A DNA stretch of 64,000 nt. It comes from CAYUQT01 sp964446835. GTDB taxonomy: Bacteria; Planctomycetota; Phycisphaerae; UBA1845; JAFGLZ01. Under the pieces are notes generated by a model, which ran no database searches, had not been told where the DNA came from, and saw only the letters and a program-made list of their open reading frames with translations. This document shows positions 43,052 to 51,092 of this stretch, piece by piece. Made by a program: the position numbers and the translations under genes. The number at the start of each line of letters is the position of its first letter. Position 1 is the first letter of the stretch. The DNA is taken from positions 1 to 64,000 of the forward strand of contig CAYUQT010000013.1 of NCBI GenBank assembly GCA_964446835.1, read 5' to 3'.

Positions 43052-46000
43052 ATGTCACACTATTCCAGCCGACTTCAAACCCCGCGTTGCCATCGTCCCA
43101 CACCATTGTCACCTGCCGAATGCCTTCTGATCGTCGCAATCCCATTGCTCGCGTTGACCATAACCTCCGCCGACGCAGAAACGGCAGACATCTCATTAAC
43201 CGACAAGACTGTGACGCCGACCAGCGTTGATTTCGAGGGTACCGTCTCCGGGTCGATCAGCGGAAGCTGGTGGACCGAGCCGGGCATGGAGGGAGCGTCA
43301 TGGTACGTCGTGGCCGGCTTCCGACACCTCACGGGGAGTTGGATGGGCGGCGAACCTGTCGGCGTGAGCGGGATGCAGGGGGTAACGCTGCCGGTGTCTC
43401 CATGCAGTTCATTTTCAGGGAGTACTTTCAGCGGCTTGGTAGCGCCTTCCATCTCCTCTGGGGAGCCCACAGGACCGACATACGCCGTATGGATTCAGAT
43501 GGTGTCCGCCACAGACCTCGCCTCCGCCATCGCCGCGTTCAAGTCTACGATCGCCCCGGCGACGGACACAGAGCGCCAGAAGCAGTTGGCACTCATGTCG
43601 GTCTGTCAGAGGGCGGACATATCGGTGTCAGGGGTGCGGTGGCTGGTCCGTCCCGATCATCCTGGCGACACGCTCGCCGGAGATATCACTGGAAGTTGGT
43701 GGGGCGATGACTTCACGGCAAAGTGGTATGCGGTCTTGGGCTTCCGCGACAGGAACGGAAATTGGGTGGGCGGCGAGCCGGTGGCACCGGCATCCATGGC
43801 AGGTGTCTATGTGAAATTCCACCCGGGGCAGTCCTTCTGGAGAGTCGGGTACGGAATTGTCTCACCATCAACATCCGGAACCTACGGCCTGTGGGTTGAC
43901 ATGGTGCCGTCTGCAGACTTGGCCGGCGCGATCTCCGCGTTCAAATCGCAGACCTCGAATACAAGCTCGCCGCGCCACCGCAGGATGTCTGACATCCCGG
44001 TCGGTCACGTAGCGAATACACGTCTGCTGAGCGGCAACGTGGCGCCAACAAGTATCGCCCCCGGCGGGGCGATCTCGGGTTCGATTACCGGCCAGTGGTG
44101 GACAGATGAATCTCTGGGGGACGCAGTGTGGTATGAGGTCGCAGGCTTCCGCGCCCCCAACGGAGCATGGGTGGGCGGCGATCCGGTGCCGATCAGCGGA
44201 ATGGAGGGGGCAACCTTGCCGCTCTATCCAGGCCAGTCTTTCTCAGACAACACCTTCCGCGGCCTGACGGCCCCGGACACGCCCGGGTCATACTACGTAT
44301 ACGCCCAAATGGTACAAGCAGCCGACCTGGCTGCCGCCGTCTCCGCGTTCAAGTCTCAGACTGCCCTATTCGACGATGGATTCCACAGATTGGTAGCGGA
44401 GGTCGCCGTGGTGATGCCGGCAGACATCTCCCTGACCGGTAAGATCCTCATACCGGCAAGCCTGGCCCCGGGCGGAACGGTGTCGGGAACGATCAGCGGC
44501 TCCTGGTGGTCGGATCCAAACACCGCGGGAGCGGCGTGGTACCTCGTCGCAGGATTCCGCGACCCCAATGGCGCCGCCCTGGGCGATCCCGTTGGGATAG
44601 AAGGTATGCAGGGAGCGGCCCTGCCTCAGTATCCCGGCCAGTCTTTCACCGACGTCGGATTCAACGGCCTGATAGCCCCGGCCTCCGCAGGAACATACTC
44701 CGTATGGCTCGAAATGACGCCCGCGGCCAGCCTCAGTGATGCCATCCTGGTCTTCAAATCACAGAACCCAACCGCGGAGGGGCAGTACCACAAGAGGCTG
44801 GGAGAAGTCGTGGTATCGGAGCCTGTCATCCACGCGAGCATCTCCCTGACGAGCGGAAGCCTGACGCCCACAACCGTGACGGCGGCCCATACGATATCAG
44901 GAACGATCAGCGGAAGCTGGTGGTCGGATGCGGAGATGGCAGGTGCGTCGTGGTATGTCGTCGTGGGCTTCTGCGACGGCAGCAGCAGGGCGATGGGCCT
45001 TCCGGTGGGCGTGGAGGGAATGCAAGGTGTGGTCTTGCCGGTATCCCCGGGACAGTCCTTCACCAACAACGCGTTCAGTGGCTTGCAGGCACCAGGACCG
45101 GGCTATGAGGGGACATACGCGGTATGGATTGCGATGGTACGCGGTACGAGTCTGAGCTACGCGAAGTGGGCCTTCACGTTGCACCCACGGGCAGCCATGT
45201 TTTCGGGCGTAGTAATGATCAGCAAGAAGCTCGGAGATGTGACGGTCCGGCCGGCCGCAGATGTCGTGCTGACGAGCAAGAGCCTGACGCCGGCGAATGT
45301 GACGGCGGGCGGAATGGTGTCAGGGACGATCAGCGGGAACTGGTGGTCCGACCTGGAGACGACGGGTGCGTCGTGGTACGTGCTCGCAGGGTTCCGCGAC
45401 GCCCATGGCGCCGCCGAGGGCGAGCCCGTTGCGGTCGATGGAATGCAGGGAGTGGTGTTGCCTCTGGGTCCGGGGCAGTCGTTCACCGACAACAGGTTCA
45501 GCGGCCTGATGGCCCCGGTTTCCCCGGCGAAGCATTTCGTGTGGATTGAGATGATAGCCACAACCAGCCTGAGCGACGCGATTGCCGCCTTCAAGTCGCA
45601 GAGCGCGGCCGCGGAGGGGCCGTGCCACAAGAAGGTGGGAGATGTGAATGTCTTTCCGCCCGCAGACATCACGCTGACAAGCAAGGGTGTGCAAACCGCT
45701 GACCTGTTTCCGGGCTGGACGATCGCGGGAGCAATCAGCGGAAGCTGGTGGACGAGTGTGGGCTCGGAGGGGGCGTCATGGTTCGCGGTCGCAGGCCTGC
45801 GCGACGGCAGCGGGGCCGCAGTGGGCGACCCTGTCTGGATCGGCGGAATGCAGGCGGTCACATTGCCTCTCTCCCCGGGGCAGTCGTTCTCGGAGAACGG
45901 ATTCGGCGATCTGATCGCGCCGATGCCGGCCGGAACATACGGCGTGTGGGTTCAGATGGTGTCATCAACGGACCTGGCCGGTGCGACAGCCGCGTTCCGG

Positions 46001-46243
46001 TCAGAGACGGCCACGGCCGATACGCAGTATCACAAGAAGGTGGCGGCGGTGACGGTGCACGAACCCCCCGGGGCGTGGGTGAATCCATGCGCGGGGCTGG
46101 GTATCTGTCAGATCGGCCTGGTCGGATTGGCCGTCATGTTGTTGACTCACACGACCAGACGCCAAGATCTTCATGCCGAACATTGCCGCCAACATGACCA
46201 GTTTGTAGCATGGCAGAAGGAGGTGTATGGCGATGACGGTTGA
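43052..46243 (+). CDS. Surface protein with seven tandem ~135-residue repeats
   Basis: Predicted 1,063-residue exported protein of unrecognised family. A signal peptide covers residues 1-45. Seven tandem repeats follow, each opening with a (S/A/T)ISGSWW-like motif and a WY-V-V-A-G-F-R segment, then G-M-Q-G-V-x-L-P, P-G-Q-S-F and a A-F-K-S-Q tail. The WW-motif codons occur at about 43258, 43688, 44087, 44495, 44909, 45329 and 45737, giving a period of 399-430 bp. A C-terminal hydrophobic helix (I-G-L-V-G-L-A-V-M-L-L) with a charged tail suggests membrane anchoring. The ATG at 43052 has GGGAG upstream; the reading frame is open from 42974. It could be a CARDB-like or adhesin-type sandwich domain, but this is not proven. 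Confidence 0.75.
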   Translation: MSHYSSRLQTPRCHRPTPLSPAECLLIVAIPLLALTITSADAETADISLTDKTVTPTSVDFEGTVSGSISGSWWTEPGMEGASWYVVAGFRHLTGSWMGGEPVGVSGMQGVTLPVSPCSSFSGSTFSGLVAPSISSGEPTGPTYAVWIQMVSATDLASAIAAFKSTIAPATDTERQKQLALMSVCQRADISVSGVRWLVRPDHPGDTLAGDITGSWWGDDFTAKWYAVLGFRDRNGNWVGGEPVAPASMAGVYVKFHPGQSFWRVGYGIVSPSTSGTYGLWVDMVPSADLAGAISAFKSQTSNTSSPRHRRMSDIPVGHVANTRLLSGNVAPTSIAPGGAISGSITGQWWTDESLGDAVWYEVAGFRAPNGAWVGGDPVPISGMEGATLPLYPGQSFSDNTFRGLTAPDTPGSYYVYAQMVQAADLAAAVSAFKSQTALFDDGFHRLVAEVAVVMPADISLTGKILIPASLAPGGTVSGTISGSWWSDPNTAGAAWYLVAGFRDPNGAALGDPVGIEGMQGAALPQYPGQSFTDVGFNGLIAPASAGTYSVWLEMTPAASLSDAILVFKSQNPTAEGQYHKRLGEVVVSEPVIHASISLTSGSLTPTTVTAAHTISGTISGSWWSDAEMAGASWYVVVGFCDGSSRAMGLPVGVEGMQGVVLPVSPGQSFTNNAFSGLQAPGPGYEGTYAVWIAMVRGTSLSYAKWAFTLHPRAAMFSGVVMISKKLGDVTVRPAADVVLTSKSLTPANVTAGGMVSGTISGNWWSDLETTGASWYVLAGFRDAHGAAEGEPVAVDGMQGVVLPLGPGQSFTDNRFSGLMAPVSPAKHFVWIEMIATTSLSDAIAAFKSQSAAAEGPCHKKVGDVNVFPPADITLTSKGVQTADLFPGWTIAGAISGSWWTSVGSEGASWFAVAGLRDGSGAAVGDPVWIGGMQAVTLPLSPGQSFSENGFGDLIAPMPAGTYGVWVQMVSSTDLAGATAAFRSETATADTQYHKKVAAVTVHEPPGAWVNPCAGLGICQIGLVGLAVMLLTHTTRRQDLHAEHCRQHDQFVAWQKEVYGDDG
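43186..46066 (+). repeat. Seven tandem domain repeats inside the surface protein
   Basis: The repeat units are about 400-430 bp long. The protein copies are clearly homologous, while the DNA copies have drifted, so the expansion is not recent. Copies 4 to 7 look most alike and copy 2 is the most divergent (S-W-W-G-D-D, shortened middle). Consensus landmarks are SGSWW, WYVVAGFRD, GMQGV, PGQSF and AFKSQ. Confidence 0.75.
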
Positions 46244-46463
46244 GGAGAAGGTATTTGATGAGGCGCTGTCTCTGCCCGTGGAAGCTCGCTTGACCCTGGT
46301 GGAGAGACTCATCGTCAGCCTCAACCTGCCCACACAACAGGAGACCGACCGTCTTTGGGCAGAAGAGGCGGAACGGCGCGTCTCCGAAGTCGAAAAGGGC
46401 GAGGTGGAACTGATCCCTGGAGAAGAAGTCTTCTCGAAGATCAGAGGCAAGTACCGAAGATGA
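46233..46463 (+). CDS. Addiction-module antitoxin (Unstab_antitox family)
   Basis: Predicted 76-residue antitoxin. The helical start T-V-E-E-K-V-F-D-E-A-L-S-L-P and the later W-A-E-E-A-E-R-R-V are the typical pattern of the addiction-module family that pairs with RelE/ParE-type toxins. The end overlaps the toxin ATG by four bases (ATGA), the usual antitoxin-toxin coupling. ATG 46233 is preceded by AGGAGG at 9 nt; ATG 46227 would leave only 3 nt. The downstream toxin is frameshifted, so the antitoxin now appears to lack its partner. Confidence 0.85.
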   Translation: MTVEEKVFDEALSLPVEARLTLVERLIVSLNLPTQQETDRLWAEEAERRVSEVEKGEVELIPGEEVFSKIRGKYRR

Positions 46464-46745
46464 AATTCTTCCTCCACCCGGCTGCTGAAGAGGAACTCAC
46501 GGAGGCGGTATTACGAGGAATGCCAAGCCGGTCTCGGTCTTGAGTTCGCTGAAGAGATTCACGCCACCATCGTTCGGATCGTCCAGTTTCCTGATGCCTG
46601 GTCGAGAATGTCTGCCAACACGAGGCGATGCCTTGTGAACCGGTTTCCGTACGGTGTCATCTATCAGGTCACGTCCGATCTTGTCCGCATCATTTCGATC
46701 GCCAATCTCCACCGTCGTCCGGACTACTGGAAAGGCCGAGTCTGA
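46460..46745 (+). pseudogene. Frameshifted RelE/ParE-family toxin
   Basis: Reading from the ATG at 46460 gives M-K-F-F-L-H-P-A-A-E-E-E-L-T-E-A, a normal RelE/ParE start, then breaks at about 46508 and stops at 46543. In the other frame from 46509 the sequence continues Y-Y-E-E-C-Q-A-G-L-G-L-E-F-A-E-E-I and runs to a TGA at 46743-46745 with the usual ending H-R-R-P-D-Y-W-K. Family members usually have one or two residues between E-A and Y-Y, so a net loss of bases (likely two) is the simplest explanation. A sequencing or assembly error is a real alternative. Confidence 0.8.
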
Positions 46746-47034
46746 TCTGACCGCCACTCCCAGCCCTTCTGCGATATGATCGACTGAAACACACAGATCG
46801 ACCACGACGTTAAGGGCAATGGCCCTGGTCTTGAAGCTCATCGTAGGTGATCGGACAGGCCGGAAGGCGAAGCGGATTCCGACTGACGATTGAGGAACTC
46901 TCGCGGTTAGGGAATCGGATGGCCGTTGAACGCTCCCAGATCAAGCAAGTCCCTGTTGCCGGTGGTGGAGCAATCATTACGCGGCTGCGAGGCGTCAGAC
47001 GCAGTATCGTGATTCCGCCCGACGGCTGCGCCGG
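46746..47034. other. Intergenic stretch, nothing recognised
   Basis: A 289-bp gap between the toxin remnant and a minus-strand hypothetical gene. An open frame at 46847-47176 (+) overlaps the minus-strand gene and lacks a ribosome-binding site; it was not accepted. Confidence 0.4.
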
Positions 47035-47397
47035 TCAATCCTCGAATCCCTTATCCTTAAGAAGCTTACTGATTCGCTCGTTTTCGGCCCGGTATTCCGC
47101 CTCCAGGCGGGCATCCTCCTTCGGGTCTGAGGAAGCAAACCGAAACTCCACAAACGCCGGAAGTGATTCTATCTGACCGTCCGCATAGATCCGAACATGG
47201 CTGTCGTTGGTCATACGATGCACGGAGTAATAGTCTAAATACTCACCTCGTTCGTCGGATCCGAAGAGATAGCGGATCGACCACCCACCCTTGAGAATCT
47301 CGCCGCGACGGCGATGCTCGATGTCCTCCGGCGGCAGACGGATGTCCCAGGAATCGAACGCGGCGTTGAACTCCGATTCGATCTTCTCCAGAGGCAC
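47035..47397 (-). CDS. Hypothetical protein of 120 residues
   Basis: I do not recognise a family. The predicted protein is 120 residues, acidic and without signal peptide or membrane helix. The ending A-R-L-E-A-E-Y-R-A-E-N-E-R-I-S-K-L-L-K is a probable coiled-coil or amphipathic helix, and the centre (S-I-R-Y-L-F-G-S-D, Y-L-D-Y-Y-S-V-H-R-M-T-N-D) looks beta-rich. The coding character is convincing, and the GTG start at 47397 has GGAGG 8 nt upstream. It sits inside a toxin-antitoxin zone but no partner is evident. Confidence 0.6.
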   Translation of the reverse strand: MPLEKIESEFNAAFDSWDIRLPPEDIEHRRRGEILKGGWSIRYLFGSDERGEYLDYYSVHRMTNDSHVRIYADGQIESLPAFVEFRFASSDPKEDARLEAEYRAENERISKLLKDKGFED

Positions 47398-47495
47398 AGA
47401 TCATTCCTCCCTGGGATTCGGGTAGCGTGCAGGAGGCCTCCCGGCCGGATGCGTTGTCCTCATTTATGGTGTGGTATCGGCTCGGCTGCCGCTGA

Positions 47496-47663
47496 TCAGC
47501 GCGAGACCTTCTTTGAGGCTCTGTGCAGGGAAATCAGCCTGCGCCCGCATGCCCTCTGACGCCGCTGCAGGGCCCTGACAAGCGTAGCCAGATCATTTCC
47601 GTGCTCGGCAAAGAGCTCCTGCCGCACCCGCCAGACCTCTTGCACTATCGGGTCACGCGTCAT
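47496..47663 (-). CDS. Small antitoxin-like protein paired with PIN toxin
   Basis: Predicted 55-residue protein. The opening M-T-R-D-P-I-V-Q-E-V-W-R-V-R-Q-E-L matches the short DPIVEEV-type proteins regularly found next to PIN-domain toxins and is thought to be the cognate antitoxin. The C-terminal part is basic (R-R-Q-R, S-L-H-R). The ATG at 47663 overlaps the stop of the PIN gene by an ATGA, so the two are translationally coupled. Order is toxin first, then antitoxin. Confidence 0.75.
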   Translation of the reverse strand: MTRDPIVQEVWRVRQELFAEHGNDLATLVRALQRRQRACGRRLISLHRASKKVSR

Positions 47664-48139
47664 CTCCGGTCTCCCATCAACTCTTCGGGTGTGCATAGCA
47701 CGGGACATCGATAACCTCCCTTGAGGCAGACCGCAGTCAACTGCTCAGCGATCTCGGCATTGTTAATGTGAGTACAGTTCCACGTCATCAGAAAGTCAAG
47801 ATCATTCACCGCCGCTACCGCTACATGGACCGCATCCGCACCACGGTTTCTCGGAATGAGCCGTGCGGAAACGATGGCGTCGGCCAGTTCCAGAACCGAA
47901 TCGTCGATTGCCAACACTCTGAGCGGACTCAGGAGAGACAGCCGTTGGCCGGCCACCTCAACATCTCCTCTCGCTGCCTCATCCAAGACCAACTGCGAGA
48001 TGAGCAATCTGAAGGACATCCTCCGATTGTCCCACCAATCGTGTGTGATCCTCTGGTGAGCCGCAACAATGAGGTCACGACCCGGCCGAGCCGCCAGGTA
48101 GCTTGGAATTGTTGTCTCGACGTAGACAGTCGGCTTCAT
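47660..48139 (-). CDS. PIN-domain toxin (VapC-like)
   Basis: Predicted 159-residue PIN-domain ribonuclease. The opening Y-V-E-T-T-I-P-S-Y uses Glu8 at the first acidic site, as in many members of this subgroup; later acidic residues include Glu54, Asp102 (G-A-D-A-V-H) and Asp113/Asp115. PIN toxins cleave tRNA or rRNA in growth-arrest systems. The start at 48139 is chosen because the PIN fold begins immediately; the upstream open frame to 48262 adds unrelated residues. The ribosome-binding site is weak (GGGCC). Its stop overlaps the antitoxin start. Confidence 0.8.
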   Translation of the reverse strand: MKPTVYVETTIPSYLAARPGRDLIVAAHQRITHDWWDNRRMSFRLLISQLVLDEAARGDVEVAGQRLSLLSPLRVLAIDDSVLELADAIVSARLIPRNRGADAVHVAVAAVNDLDFLMTWNCTHINNAEIAEQLTAVCLKGGYRCPVLCTPEELMGDRR

Positions 48140-48399
48140 AGGCCCATTGTAGCGATTCACGACAGAGCTTGAACAGACAGATGCACACCACACATCTCGA
48201 CAGATCGTCACAGAGGTCAGCCGTTGTGTCCTTCTCCGGTGCGAGTAGAATGTGTCCCTCAACCGGCCTTCCCGAGGCCCGGACAGGCCGGGGCGAACCC
48301 CACGACGAAAGGCTAACAGAGAGAACGGGTTCGCCTATTCTTGCCGAACTCTCTATGCTCATCTCCATCCGTTGGCCCTGAGTACGAAAGGAAGCCAAG
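48140..48399. other. Divergent intergenic region
   Basis: A 260-bp gap between the PIN toxin (minus) and the GH89 gene (plus). No promoter or repeat could be assigned confidently. Confidence 0.35.
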
Positions 48400-51000
48400 A
48401 TGACACGCCACCTGAGCCGACTCTTCTTCACCGGTTGCATTCTGGCGGTCAACCAGGCGGCTTGGTCGGCAAGTTCCCAAGAGGCCGCCCAAGGCGTTCT
48501 GAGCCGGCTGCTGCCCAAGGAGGCCGAGCACTTCGTCTTCGAGCAGATACCTGCCGACAACGGACGCGACGTCTTTGAGATCGAATCCCGCGACGGCAAG
48601 ATCATCCTCCGCGGCTCGAACGGCGTATCGGCCTGCTCGGCACTGAACTGGTATCTGAAATACTACTGCAAGGCGAGCGTGTCCCTGTGCGGCGATCAGC
48701 TCGATCTGCCACACCCGCTGCCGACCGTCGGGAAGAAGGTCCGGCAGGTCAGCCCGCATCGCTATCGCTACTGCTTCAATTTCTGCGCCTTCAGCTACAC
48801 GCTGGCCTTCTGGGATTGGGCCCAGTGGGAACGCATGATCGACTGGATGGCCCTGCACGGCATCAATATGCCGCTGTCCGTCACCGGACAGGAGGCCATC
48901 TGGTACAAGGTGTATCGCGACATGGGGCTCAGTGATCGGGACATTCAGGGCTTCCTCGTCGGACCGGCCTATCTGCCCTTCGGCTGGATGGGCTGCATCG
49001 ATCAGTGGGGCGGCCCCCTGCCGCAGGAGTGGATGAACACCCACCTCGATCTGCAAAAGAGGATCGTCGCCCGCCAGCGAGAACTTGGCATGACGCCCGT
49101 GTTGCAGGGCTTCACCGGACACGCACCCTTGGCCCTCAAGAAGCACTTTCCCCAAGCGAAGTATCGCACCGTCTCGCCCTGGTGCGGCTTTCCGGCCACG
49201 ATGTTCATAGATCCGGCGGACCCGCTCTTCATGACCGTCGGCAAGGCCTTCATCGAAGAACAGACCCGCCAATTTGGCACCGATCACCTGTACGCCTCCG
49301 ATACGTTCATCGAGATGTCTCCGCCGAGCAGCGAGCCGGCCTTCCTGGACGCGATGGGCAAGGCGGTCTATGGCGCCATGGCAGCCGCCGACCCGGACGC
49401 CACCTGGGTGATGCAGGGGTGGCTCTTCTTCAACAACCCGAGTTTCTGGAAACCGCCCCAAGCTAAGGCCCTCATCGGGGCGGTGCCCCAGGGCCGCACG
49501 GTCGTGATCGACCTGTTCTGCGAGCATCAACCGGTGTGGAACGCAACCGAGGCCTTCCACGGTGCGCCGTGGGTCTGGTGCATCATCCACAGCTTCGGCG
49601 GCAAGGTCGGCCTGTACGGCGGATTGCCGCAGATCTGTCAGAATCTCAAGACCGCCCTGACGAGTCCGAGCCGCGGCAGGCTCTCGGGGATCGGGCTGAT
49701 CATGGAGGGACTCGACTACAACCCCATCGTCTACGACCTGCTGACCGAGATGACCTGGCGCGACACCGTGCCCGACCTGAGTGCCTGGATCCCGCAGTAC
49801 GTCGAGCGGCGCTATGGGCGGCGGCCTCATGCGATCGCCAAGGCCTGGGAACACCTGTCCAGCACGGCCTACCGCTTCGCCGGCTGCCATGATTCGGTCG
49901 TCACCGCTCGGCCCTGGTTGAACGCCAAGTCCTCCGCTCCGTACGACACGACCCTCCTGGCCAAGGCGTGGCAGGGCCTGCTCGAATCCGCGGGCGAACT
50001 CGGAGCCGCCGACACCTATCGGTTCGACCTGGTGCATGTGGCACGTCAGGTCCTGCTGAACCATGCCGACGACCTGCTCGCAGACGCACTGGCCGCCTAT
50101 CGCTCGAACGATCGCCCGGCGTTCGCCCAGATGAGCCGGCGATACCTGGACCTCATCCGAGACGTTGACACGCTGCTGGCCACACGCCGGGAGTTCCTGC
50201 TCGGCAAGTGGCTTGGCGACGCCAAGCGATGGGCATCCAACGACGAGCAGCGTCGGCTGTACGAATGGAATGCCCGCAACCTCATCACGCTCTGGGGACC
50301 GCGCGACAGCGAATTGCACGAGTACTCGCAGCGTCAGTGGTCGGGCCTCATCAGCGGGTTCTACCTGCCGCGATGGGAGAGGTTCTTCCGATCGCTGGAC
50401 GAAGCGATGGCCTCCGGCCGGTCGTTCGACGACAAGGCGTTCGAAAACACGATCCGCGACTGGGAGGTGAACTGGACGCATCAGACCGAGGACTATCCGT
50501 CGGAGCCAATCGGCGACAGTGTGGCCGTTGCCAGGGCCCTGTGGGCCAAGCACGGGCAGACCGTGCTCGAGCCCGAGGCGGCGGCCCAGAGCCTGACGAC
50601 CGGCCGGCCGACGACATGCTCTTCGTCTTTACCGCCTTATCCCGCCCACCTGGCCAACGACGGCAAGCGCCGCAACACAGACCGCTACTGGGCTACCGAC
50701 GTGGCGAACGACAAGAATCCCTGGTGGCAGGTCGATCTGGAGAAGCCGACGCAGGTCGGCCGGGTCGTCGTCGTGTTCTACTACGGTGACGATCGCACCT
50801 ACGGTTTCACGGTCGAGACCTCGCTCGACGGAAAGCAATGGCACATGGCCGCGGATCGGCGAGACAACAAGGCACCATCTACCCGGGCGGGCATCACCTG
50901 TTCGTTCCCCCCGCAGCAGGTGCGTTTCATCCGCGTGAACCTCACGCACAACTCGGCCAATACGGGGCGTCACCTGGTCGAAGTGATGGCATATCCCTGA
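48400..51000 (+). CDS. GH89 alpha-N-acetylglucosaminidase with CBM32-like tail
   Basis: Predicted 866-residue exported enzyme of glycoside hydrolase family 89 (NAGLU type), which removes terminal alpha-linked GlcNAc from heparan sulfate, mucins and similar glycans. After the signal peptide (1-24) come the NAGLU N-domain and TIM barrel, with F-C-A-F-S-Y-T-L-A-F-W-D-W near the start of the barrel. Two motifs match known catalytic regions: V-V-I-D-L-F-C-E (compare DLFAE in human NAGLU) and M-E-G-L-D-Y-N-P-I-V-Y-D (compare PEGISQNEVVY). The last ~130 residues are an F5/8 type C (CBM32-like) sugar-binding domain, with N-P-W-W-Q-V-D-L. AAGGAAG ribosome-binding site. Confidence 0.92.
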   Translation: MTRHLSRLFFTGCILAVNQAAWSASSQEAAQGVLSRLLPKEAEHFVFEQIPADNGRDVFEIESRDGKIILRGSNGVSACSALNWYLKYYCKASVSLCGDQLDLPHPLPTVGKKVRQVSPHRYRYCFNFCAFSYTLAFWDWAQWERMIDWMALHGINMPLSVTGQEAIWYKVYRDMGLSDRDIQGFLVGPAYLPFGWMGCIDQWGGPLPQEWMNTHLDLQKRIVARQRELGMTPVLQGFTGHAPLALKKHFPQAKYRTVSPWCGFPATMFIDPADPLFMTVGKAFIEEQTRQFGTDHLYASDTFIEMSPPSSEPAFLDAMGKAVYGAMAAADPDATWVMQGWLFFNNPSFWKPPQAKALIGAVPQGRTVVIDLFCEHQPVWNATEAFHGAPWVWCIIHSFGGKVGLYGGLPQICQNLKTALTSPSRGRLSGIGLIMEGLDYNPIVYDLLTEMTWRDTVPDLSAWIPQYVERRYGRRPHAIAKAWEHLSSTAYRFAGCHDSVVTARPWLNAKSSAPYDTTLLAKAWQGLLESAGELGAADTYRFDLVHVARQVLLNHADDLLADALAAYRSNDRPAFAQMSRRYLDLIRDVDTLLATRREFLLGKWLGDAKRWASNDEQRRLYEWNARNLITLWGPRDSELHEYSQRQWSGLISGFYLPRWERFFRSLDEAMASGRSFDDKAFENTIRDWEVNWTHQTEDYPSEPIGDSVAVARALWAKHGQTVLEPEAAAQSLTTGRPTTCSSSLPPYPAHLANDGKRRNTDRYWATDVANDKNPWWQVDLEKPTQVGRVVVVFYYGDDRTYGFTVETSLDGKQWHMAADRRDNKAPSTRAGITCSFPPQQVRFIRVNLTHNSANTGRHLVEVMAYP

Positions 51001-51092
51001 CCCGCAGGATTGCCCAAGGACCAGACACGGGTAACATGGCCCTACGGAACATCAGGACATCCCCTCACTCTCGATTCACAGGAGACCAACCG

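Noticed and set aside
46847..47176. Plus-strand frame of 109 codons after the toxin remnant
   Set aside because: It overlaps the hypothetical minus-strand gene, has no ribosome-binding site and no recognisable family.
48313..50553. Minus-strand 746-codon frame opposite the GH89 gene
   Set aside because: It is long only because GC-rich codons avoid stops; the opposite strand encodes an obvious GH89 enzyme.
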